From: Micromonospora echinofusca
GTDB taxonomy: Bacteria > Actinomycetota > Actinomycetes > Mycobacteriales > Micromonosporaceae
Length of the DNA: 64,000 nucleotides
NCBI RefSeq assembly: GCF_900091445.1
Contig: NZ_LT607733.1
Coordinates: forward strand, 3,995,001 to 4,059,000
Direction of reading: 5' to 3'
The translations under genes were made by a program, and so were the position numbers. This document shows positions 58,072-64,000 of this stretch, one piece after another. The notes beneath the pieces were generated by a model that worked only from the letters and a program-made list of their open reading frames with translations, was not told the DNA's origin and searched no databases. Positions within the stretch are counted from its first letter, which is position 1. Every line of letters begins with the position of its first letter.

Positions 58072-58217
58072 GGTCGGCCTCCCGTCCGTAGCCGAGAGAC
58101 CCATCATGCCCCCGACGGCCGCATCCGGCTGTCCTGTGCGGCGCGGGCGGGGCACGGGCGCCGGCACCCACCTCCCCACCCGGGGCGGCGCGGGGTGGCG
58201 CGGGGTGGCGCGGGGGC

Positions 58218-59201
58218 TCAGACGCCGGTGCCCGGCTCCCCGGCCAGGACCGCGTCGCCGCCGAGCAGGGCGTGCTCGGGCAGCGGCAGCTCGATGGAGT
58301 GGGCGGCCTCCCAGTCGTGGATCAGGCCGGGGCGCGCCTGGGCGGCGAAGTAGTCCACCGCGCTCATCCCGCCGACCACCGGCTCGTCCACCTCGGCGAC
58401 GAGCAGCGCCGGCACCAGGTGGAAGCCGCTCTGCAGGGCGGCGCTGAGGCGGCGGTGCCCGTCGACGACGAAGAAGTACTCGCCGGTGTAGCCGATCCGC
58501 AGGGGATCCAGCGCCTCGTCGCCGGCGGCGGCCACCTCGCCGACGAACTCCGAGTCCCACAGGTCGCGCAGGTGGGCGATGTCCTCGGTCGGGTAGACGC
58601 GGGCCGGGTCGAGCAGCAGCAGCGGCGGCGCGTCGCGCAGCACGTCCGCGCACAGCCGGCCCTCGTACGCGTCGATGATGTGCTCGATGACCTCGGCGGC
58701 CGAGGCACGGGTGGTGTCGCAGACCAGGTCGTAGTTGCGCAGCCGGGCCTTGTCCACGCCGTAGCGGACGATGAACCGGCCCCGCTCGCTCTCGCTGCGC
58801 TCGCGCAGCTTGGCCTTGGCCTCCTCCATCGAGGCGTAGCTCTCGGCCGGGCCGGAGGGGCGGTCCAGCACCCGGCGGGCCGCCTCGCCCGGCTCGGTGA
58901 TCATGTGCACCTTGAGCGCGTCGGTGAAGAAGTGCCAGGCCAGCCGGGAGTCCATGACCAGCCGCTCGCCCGAGGCCGCGATGTCGCGCTGGAGCTGGTC
59001 GACGTAGCCGTCGACGGCCTGGTCCAGCTCCGCGTGCAGGTTGAGCTGGAGGGCGGTCATCTGCCGCTCCTGCGCCATCTGCCGGTAGAGGTCGCCGACG
59101 CTGACCCGGCGCAGGCCGAGCCGCTCGGCGATCTTCACGGAGACGGTGCTCTTGCCGCTGCCGAGGTCACCATTGAAGACGATCGACTGACGAACGGTCA
59201 C
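58218..59201 (-). CDS. Cytidylate-kinase-like P-loop domain fused to a ParB/Srx-fold domain
   Basis: The 327-residue product has two parts. The N-terminal domain (about 1-185) looks like a cytidylate/nucleoside kinase: Walker A GDLGSGKST at 11-19, VSVGDLYRQMA, a lid-like segment SYASMEEAKAKLRERSESERGR, and NYDLVCDTTRASAAEVIEHI near its end. The C-terminal domain (about 195-280) has the ParB/sulfiredoxin-fold signature VVDGHRRLSAAL (DGHRR at 247-251) after the strand VYPTEDIAHLRDL. GTG 59201 has AGGGGTGG upstream; a GTG 21 nt earlier is possible. I do not know a characterised protein with this pair. The function, nucleotide-metabolite kinase or ParB-like Ser kinase, is open. Confidence 0.7.
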   Translation of the reverse strand: MTVRQSIVFNGDLGSGKSTVSVKIAERLGLRRVSVGDLYRQMAQERQMTALQLNLHAELDQAVDGYVDQLQRDIAASGERLVMDSRLAWHFFTDALKVHMITEPGEAARRVLDRPSGPAESYASMEEAKAKLRERSESERGRFIVRYGVDKARLRNYDLVCDTTRASAAEVIEHIIDAYEGRLCADVLRDAPPLLLLDPARVYPTEDIAHLRDLWDSEFVGEVAAAGDEALDPLRIGYTGEYFFVVDGHRRLSAALQSGFHLVPALLVAEVDEPVVGGMSAVDYFAAQARPGLIHDWEAAHSIELPLPEHALLGGDAVLAGEPGTGV

Positions 59202-59445
59202 GACTGGTCCACCCCTGCTCACCGGCTGTTTGGCATCATCGACATCGCGCCGGACCGACGCGCTCCCGCCATCGTCGCGCGAGCCCGCGACGGCCCCGGC
59301 TCGGCACCTGCGGCGCCGCGCCGCGACCTGGAGCCGTCGTACGCCCGGGCATGACGGGCGATGCTATCACCCGCGCGGCGACGCCCCGCCGGACACGGCG
59401 TGCGACGACGGGCCAGGTCGGGCGGTCGGGCACCGCGTCCACCGG
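59202..59445. other. Intergenic region between priA and the kinase-ParB gene
   Basis: This 244-bp stretch follows the priA stop. It has an AT-containing segment (GATGATGCCAAACAGCC on the minus strand, near 59225-59241) likely to carry the promoter of the kinase-ParB gene. No clear hairpin terminator for priA was seen. Confidence 0.3.
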
Positions 59446-61431
59446 TCAGAAGAGGGCCAGCGGATCGACCTGGAGACGGACCGGGTCGACGGCCTTGCGG
59501 GCGGCCCGCACCCCGGCCGCCGAGTGCAGCGCGTCGGCCAGCGCGGCGGCCCAGGCCCGGGGCACCCGCACCAGCATCCGCTCCCGTTCCCCGTCGGCCG
59601 GCACCGGCCCGAGCAGCTCCGCCTCCGCCGGCAGCCGGGCCTCGGCCAGCAGGTCGGCCACCGCGGCGGGCGCGCCGGTCACGCTCGCCATCCGCACCGC
59701 CGGCGGGAAGCCCAGCTCGCGCCGTTCGGCCAGCTCCCGGGCGGCGAACCAGCCCGCGTCCCAGCGCAGCAGCGCCTGCACGGGGGCCAGCGCCCCGTCG
59801 GCGACCACCACGACCCGGCCGCCGGCGGCGGCGGGGCGGGCCAGCGCGGCGGCCGCCAGCCAGCGGCGCAGCGCCTCCTCACCCGCCCGCAGGTCGGCCC
59901 TGGTGAGCAGGGCCCACGAGTCGAGCAGCAGCACCGCCCCGAAGCCGCCCTCGGCGACCGGTTCGGCGCCGGGGGTGGCGATGACCAGGCCGGCGCCGCC
60001 CGGGACCGTGGCCAGCACCTCCTCCCGCCCGGAGGTGCGCACCGGCACGCCGGGAAAGGCCCGGCCCAGTTCCTCGGCCGTGCGCCGGGCGCCGGTGACG
60101 GAGGCGCGCAGCCGCCGCCCGCCGCACTCCGGGCAGGCGTACGCGGCGGCGACCCGCCCGCACCAGCGGCAGGCGGGGGTGCCCTCGGCCGACGGCAGCG
60201 CGAGCGGCCCGGCGCAGTGCGGGCACCGCGCCGGGGTGCGGCACTCGGCGCAGGCCACCGAGGGCAGGTAGCCGCGGCGGGGCACCTGGACCAGCACCGG
60301 CAGGTCGGCCCGCAGCGCCTCCCGGGCGGTGGTCCAGGCCAGGCTGGGCAGCCGGGCGGTGGCCGCCCCGGGGTCCCGGGCCAGTTGCGGGTCGTCGCCG
60401 GTGGGTGCGATCGCCGGCATCCGGGCCCGTACGGTCGCCCGGTCGGCCACCACCTCGCGGGCCCAGCCGGTCTCCACCAGCAGCTGCGCCTCGGCGGTGC
60501 GGGTGTACCCGCCGACGATGGCGGCGGCGTCGGCGAGCTGGGCGCGGGTGAGCAGCACCTCCCGGGCGTGCGGGTACGGGGCCCGGGGCTCGGCGTGCAG
60601 GTCGTCGCCGTCGTCCCAGATCGCCACCAGCCCGAGGCGGGCGACCGGGGCGAACATCGCGGCCCTGGTGCCGACGACCACCGCCACGTCGCCGCGCCGG
60701 GCGGCCAGGAAGGCCCGGTAGCGCCGGGCGGGACCGAGCGCGGCGGAGAGGCTGACGTGCCGCCCGGGGCCCAGGGCGTCGTGCAGGGCGGCGTCGAGGC
60801 GGTCCAGGTCGCGGTTGTCGGCGACGACCAGCACCGCGCCCCGGCCGCCGGCCACGGTGGCGGCGACGGCCTCGGCGTACCGGGCGGGCCAGTCCTCCCC
60901 GGGCAGCGCCGACCAGACCGCCCGGGGTGCCCGCCCGTCGGCGAGCGCCCGGAGCAGGGCCGGCCCGGCGGGATAGTCCGGCCACCCGTCGGCACCGGGC
61001 CCGTCCGGCGCGTCGGGACCGGGGCCGTCTGCGGCGGCGCGGGCGCGCACGTCCTTCTCCACCCGGGCGTGCCGGGGCGGGACGGCGAGGCGGAGCACGT
61101 CGGCGAGGCTGCCGGCGTAGCGGTCCGCAACCGTCCGGGCCAGCCGGGCGACCTCCGGCGCGAGGACCGGCTCGGGCGAGACGACCTTCTCCAGGTACGC
61201 CAGCCGGCCGGTGTGCCCCGAGTCGTCGGCCCGCTCCAGCAGCCAGCCGTCGACGAGCTGACCGGCGAAGCGGACCTTCACGCGCACGCCGGGGACGGCG
61301 TCGGCGTCCAGCTCGGCCGGCACGAGGTAGTCGAAGGGGCGGTCCAGGTGGGCCAGGGGGACGTCGACGCAGACACGAGCGACCGGCGACCCGTCCGCGG
61401 GTCGCCGGTCGCTGCGCCTGGTGCCGGTCAG
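59446..61431 (-). CDS. priA: Primosomal protein N' (PriA), helicase-deficient actinobacterial type
   Basis: PriA reloads the replisome at stalled forks. The product of about 661 residues has the N-terminal DNA-binding domain ([20 protein letters not shown]), the eight-cysteine zinc region ([13 protein letters not shown] to CPECGG), and the C-terminal domain ending [14 protein letters not shown]. The Walker A position (SALPGEDW) lacks GKT and the DExH position reads WDDGDDLH, so helicase activity is unlikely, as known for actinobacterial PriA. The start is uncertain. No ATG, GTG or TTG is in frame near the conserved N-terminus; a CTG at 61429-61431 overlaps the metK stop as CTGA. The next canonical start upstream (GTG 61704) would lie deep inside metK. 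Confidence 0.88.
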   Translation of the reverse strand: MTGTRRSDRRPADGSPVARVCVDVPLAHLDRPFDYLVPAELDADAVPGVRVKVRFAGQLVDGWLLERADDSGHTGRLAYLEKVVSPEPVLAPEVARLARTVADRYAGSLADVLRLAVPPRHARVEKDVRARAAADGPGPDAPDGPGADGWPDYPAGPALLRALADGRAPRAVWSALPGEDWPARYAEAVAATVAGGRGAVLVVADNRDLDRLDAALHDALGPGRHVSLSAALGPARRYRAFLAARRGDVAVVVGTRAAMFAPVARLGLVAIWDDGDDLHAEPRAPYPHAREVLLTRAQLADAAAIVGGYTRTAEAQLLVETGWAREVVADRATVRARMPAIAPTGDDPQLARDPGAATARLPSLAWTTAREALRADLPVLVQVPRRGYLPSVACAECRTPARCPHCAGPLALPSAEGTPACRWCGRVAAAYACPECGGRRLRASVTGARRTAEELGRAFPGVPVRTSGREEVLATVPGGAGLVIATPGAEPVAEGGFGAVLLLDSWALLTRADLRAGEEALRRWLAAAALARPAAAGGRVVVVADGALAPVQALLRWDAGWFAARELAERRELGFPPAVRMASVTGAPAAVADLLAEARLPAEAELLGPVPADGERERMLVRVPRAWAAALADALHSAAGVRAARKAVDPVRLQVDPLALF

Positions 61432-62621
61432 GCTCCCGCGGCCGACTTGAGGTCGGCGGCCCGGTCGGTGCTCTCCCAGGTCAGCTCCGGCAGCTCCCGG
61501 CCGAAGTGGCCGTAGGCGGCGGTCTGCTGGTAGATCGGGCGGAGCAGGTTGAGGTCCCGGATGATGGCGGCCGGGCGCAGGTCGAAGACCTCGGAGACGG
61601 CCTTCTCGATCGAGGCGACCGGCACGGTCTCGGTGCCGAACGTCTCGACGAAGAGGCTGACCGGGTGGGCCTTGCCGATCGCGTACGCGACCTGCACCTC
61701 GCACCGCTCGGCCAGGCCGGCGGCGACCACGTTCTTGGCCACCCAGCGCGTCGCGTACGCCGCCGAGCGGTCCACCTTCGACGGGTCCTTGCCGGAGAAC
61801 GCGCCGCCGCCGTGCCGGGCGTAGCCGCCGTAGGTGTCAACGATGATCTTGCGGCCGGTCAGGCCGGCGTCGCCCATCGGCCCGCCGATCTCGAACCGGC
61901 CGGTCGGGTTGACCAGCAGCCGGTAGCCCTCGGTGTCGAGCCCGAGGCCCTCCAGCTCGGGGCCGATGACGTGCTCGCGCACGTCGGGGGTGAGCAGCGA
62001 GTCCAGCGAGATGTCGGCGGCGTGCTGGCTGGAGACGACCACCGTGTTGAGCCGGACGGGGCGCAGTCCCTCGTACTCGATCGTGACCTGGGTCTTGCCG
62101 TCGGGGCGCAGGTACGGGATCGTGCCGTCCTTGCGGACCTGGGACAGCCGCCGGGCCAGCCGGTGCGCGAGGGCGATCGGCAGCGGCATCAGCTCCGGCG
62201 TCTCGGAGCAGGCGAAGCCGAACATCATGCCCTGGTCGCCGGCGCCCTGCGCGTCCAGCGCGCTCTCGGACGCACCGGTACGCAGCTCGAAGGCGTTGTC
62301 GACGCCCTGCGCGATGTCCTCCGACTGGGCGCCGATGGAGACGCTGACGCCGCACGAGGCGCCGTCGAAGCCCTTCTTCGACGAGTCGTAGCCGATGTCG
62401 AGGATGGTCCGCCGGACGATGGTCGGGATGTCGGCGTACGCCTTGGTGGTCACCTCGCCCGCGATGTGCACCTGACCGGTGGTGATCAGGGTCTCCACGG
62501 CGACGCGGCTGCGCGGATCCTCGGCGAGCAGGGCATCGAGGATGCCGTCGCTGATCTGGTCAGCGATCTTGTCCGGGTGGCCTTCCGTGACCGATTCGGA
62601 AGTGAAGAGGCGGCGTGTCAC
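61428..62621 (-). CDS. metK: S-adenosylmethionine synthetase
   Basis: MetK makes S-adenosylmethionine from methionine and ATP. The 397-residue protein has [29 protein letters not shown], and [19 protein letters not shown], all signature motifs. It starts with GTG with AGGAG 5 nt upstream. The stop overlaps the probable CTG start of priA. A -10-like TACACT lies 34 nt upstream; I see no SAM riboswitch in the 88-bp leader. SAM is needed by several products in this window: PflA, RsmB and the SpoU methyltransferase. Confidence 0.98.
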   Translation of the reverse strand: MTRRLFTSESVTEGHPDKIADQISDGILDALLAEDPRSRVAVETLITTGQVHIAGEVTTKAYADIPTIVRRTILDIGYDSSKKGFDGASCGVSVSIGAQSEDIAQGVDNAFELRTGASESALDAQGAGDQGMMFGFACSETPELMPLPIALAHRLARRLSQVRKDGTIPYLRPDGKTQVTIEYEGLRPVRLNTVVVSSQHAADISLDSLLTPDVREHVIGPELEGLGLDTEGYRLLVNPTGRFEIGGPMGDAGLTGRKIIVDTYGGYARHGGGAFSGKDPSKVDRSAAYATRWVAKNVVAAGLAERCEVQVAYAIGKAHPVSLFVETFGTETVPVASIEKAVSEVFDLRPAAIIRDLNLLRPIYQQTAAYGHFGRELPELTWESTDRAADLKSAAGA

Positions 62622-62654
62622 GGCACTCCTAAATTGTGGAAGTCGTTCCGCGGC

Positions 62655-62674
62655 AGTGTAGTCATCCGCGGCAG
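62655..62674 (-). promoter_or_regulatory. Possible metK promoter
   Basis: TACACT (62655-62660, minus strand) fits TANNNT and lies 34 nt before the metK start. Copies of CCGCGGCAG at 62648-62656 and 62666-62674 flank it as direct repeats. No convincing -35 was found. Confidence 0.35.
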
Positions 62675-62709
62675 AGCCTGGCCCCCTCGGTCACGTCCGG
62701 TTCCAGCCG

Positions 62710-63918
62710 TCAGGAACGGCCGGGCAACCGGGCGACCACGAGGTCCCAGACACCGTCGGCGAGGTCCTCCTTGGACCGCTCGGGCATCCGGCTGACCGAA
62801 CCGTCCGCGCCGATGACCGTCGCCGCGTTGGTCTCGGCGCCGAAGACCTTGTCGGACCCGACCTCGTTGATCACGACGAGGTCCGCCCGCTTGCGGGCGA
62901 GCTTGGCCCGGCCGTTGGCCTCGGCGTCGCCGGTCTCTGCGGCGAACACCACCAGCACCTGTTCCGGGCGCCGGCGTCGGCCCAGCTCGGCCGCGATGTC
63001 CGGGTTGGTGACGAGCTCGATGGTGGGCGCGCTGCCGTCGTCCGACTTCTTGATTTTGCCAGTCGCGTACGTCGCGGGACGGAAATCGGCCGGAGCCGCC
63101 GCCATCACCACCGCGTCGGCCTCGGCCGCCGCCGCCAGCGTCGCGTCGCGCAGCTCGCCGGTGGTGCCGACCCGGACCAGGTCGACGCCGGCGGGATCGG
63201 GCAGCGAGACGTTGGCCGAGATCAGGGTGACCCGGGCGCCCCGGGCCACCGCGCAGCGGGCGAACGCGTAGCCCTGCTTGCCCGAGGAGCGGTTACCCAG
63301 GAAGCGGACCGGGTCGAGGGGCTCGCGGGTGCCGCCGGCGGTCACCACCACGTGCCGTCCGGCCAGGTCGGCGGGGGCTCCGACGCCCCTGGCGAGGGCC
63401 CGGCGGGCGACCGCGAAGATCTCCGCCGGGTCGGGCAGCCGGCCCTTGCCGGTGTCGGCCCCGGTGAGCCGGCCGACGGCGGGCTCGACGACGCGTATGC
63501 CCCGGGCGCGCAGGGTCGCGACGTTGGCGACGGTGGCCGGGTGCTCCCACATCTCGGTGTGCATGGCCGGGGCCAGCACGACCGGGCAGCGGGCCGTCAG
63601 CAGCGTGTTGGTGAGCAGGTCGTCGGCGAGGCCGTGGGCGGCCTTGGCCAGCAGGTCGGCGGTGGCCGGCGCGACCACCACCAGGTCGGCCTGCTGACCG
63701 AGCCGGACGTGCGGCACCTCGTGCACGTCCGACCAGACGTCGTCGGCGACGGGCTGGCCGGAGAGCGCCGCCCAGGTCGGGGCGCCGACGAAGCGCAACG
63801 CCGAGGCGGTCGGCACGACCCGGACCTGGTGGCCCGACTCGGTGAAGAGTCGCAGCAGCTCACACGCCTTGTAGGCCGCGATGCCACCGCCGACCCCGAG
63901 GACGATCCGGGGGGACAT
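62710..63918 (-). CDS. coaBC: Bifunctional phosphopantothenoylcysteine decarboxylase / phosphopantothenate-cysteine ligase
   Basis: CoaBC performs two consecutive steps of coenzyme A synthesis. The N-terminal flavin decarboxylase domain (about 1-185) has VLGVGGGIAAYKACELLR and the catalytic region PAMHTEMWEHPATV. The C-terminal ligase domain (about 190-400) has GGTREPLDPVRFLGNRSSGKQG (split around RSSGKQG) and VINEVGSDKVFGAETNAATV. 402 residues is normal. It follows rpoZ by 14 nt, as in most actinobacteria (gmk-rpoZ-coaBC-metK-priA order). Confidence 0.97.
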   Translation of the reverse strand: MSPRIVLGVGGGIAAYKACELLRLFTESGHQVRVVPTASALRFVGAPTWAALSGQPVADDVWSDVHEVPHVRLGQQADLVVVAPATADLLAKAAHGLADDLLTNTLLTARCPVVLAPAMHTEMWEHPATVANVATLRARGIRVVEPAVGRLTGADTGKGRLPDPAEIFAVARRALARGVGAPADLAGRHVVVTAGGTREPLDPVRFLGNRSSGKQGYAFARCAVARGARVTLISANVSLPDPAGVDLVRVGTTGELRDATLAAAAEADAVVMAAAPADFRPATYATGKIKKSDDGSAPTIELVTNPDIAAELGRRRRPEQVLVVFAAETGDAEANGRAKLARKRADLVVINEVGSDKVFGAETNAATVIGADGSVSRMPERSKEDLADGVWDLVVARLPGRS

Positions 63919-63932
63919 CGACGCGCGGCGGG

Positions 63933-64000
63933 TTACGGCTGGTCGGTCGGCTCGGCGGTGAGCAGGCCCGCGTTGATCTCACGCATGGCGATGGAGAGGG
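63933..64000 (-). CDS. rpoZ: RNA polymerase omega subunit, 3' end (partial)
   Basis: The last 21 codons before a TAA at 63933-63935 read LSIAMREINAGLLTAEPTDQ-P, matching the C-terminus of actinobacterial RpoZ (KPLSIALREINAGLL). The gene runs off the right edge. Omega supports assembly of RNA polymerase. Position directly upstream of coaBC agrees with the conserved gene order. Confidence 0.93.
   Translation of the reverse strand, partial: LSIAMREINAGLLTAEPTDQP

Noticed and set aside
56800..59201. P450 and kinase-like gene as part of a natural-product cluster
   Set aside because: Flanking genes are def-fmt-rsmB and priA-metK; no synthase, tailoring partner or exporter is present.
62622..62709. 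SAM riboswitch before metK
   Set aside because: The 88-bp leader is too short and lacks any SAM-I, SAM-II or SAM-IV core motif that I can see.

Overview
The window is chromosomal DNA from a very GC-rich actinomycete, most likely a member of the Micromonosporaceae (Micromonospora or a close relative). The 16S rRNA fragment at the left edge, the strong G/C bias at third codon positions, the many GTG starts, the complete argCJBDFRGH operon and the actinobacterial type of PriA and IF-3 all point that way. Gene order is mostly housekeeping. I see no phage, transposase, CRISPR array or tRNA gene.

Left end (1-5.3 kb): the 5' end of a 16S gene on the minus strand, preceded by a 650-bp rRNA leader with three recognisable promoters and an antitermination box. 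The most distal promoter lies inside the terminator hairpin of tyrS. A hot-dog thioesterase, a CNNM/CorC-type membrane protein, a YgjV-like membrane protein and a GNAT acetyltransferase follow.

5.3-18.2 kb is a coherent low-oxygen/dormancy island: pyruvate phosphate dikinase, a small membrane protein, a zinc alcohol dehydrogenase, pyruvate formate-lyase with its activase, a cyclic-nucleotide-fold protein without a DNA-binding domain, a P-type cation ATPase and two tandem-domain universal stress proteins. Four upstream sites fit the DevR/DosR core (GGGNC-N4-GNCCC). The best, GGGACCAAGGTCCC, is a perfect palindrome placed upstream of a TAGCGT -10 element and the first universal stress gene. The matching regulator is not in this window.

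18.2-21.6 kb holds a flavin reductase/LLM oxidoreductase pair, a 3-methyladenine glycosylase divergent from a small helix-turn-helix protein, and a MmcQ/YjbR protein. 21.7-30.8 kb is the arginine operon, transcribed leftward from one promoter flanked by two ARG boxes; most junctions are 4-nt overlaps. Short repeats have grown at gene ends here: five 54-bp units extend ArgB, five 18-bp units and a 50-bp palindrome extend ArgD, and related diverged units fill the argC-argJ spacer.

30.9-33.9 kb carries a three-gene surface-glycan set (epimerase, GT2 glycosyltransferase, UDP-sugar dehydrogenase). 34.2-40.6 kb is translation: pheST, an rRNA 2'-O-methyltransferase, rplT, rpmI and infC, the last probably starting at ATC. 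40.6-43.2 kb has a PH-domain protein, a YdcZ transporter, hisG and hisE. 43.3-47.9 kb is the riboflavin operon ribD-ribE-ribM(pnuX)-ribBA-ribH behind an FMN riboswitch.

48-64 kb: a receiver-GGDEF protein and rpe; two tandem septum-formation-type lipoproteins; a secreted M28 aminopeptidase whose ribosome-binding site can be folded into a hairpin; rsmB-fmt-def; a lone cytochrome P450; a protein joining a cytidylate-kinase-like P-loop domain to a ParB/sulfiredoxin-fold domain; priA (no canonical start, probable CTG in a CTGA overlap with metK); metK; coaBC; and the 3' end of rpoZ at the right edge.
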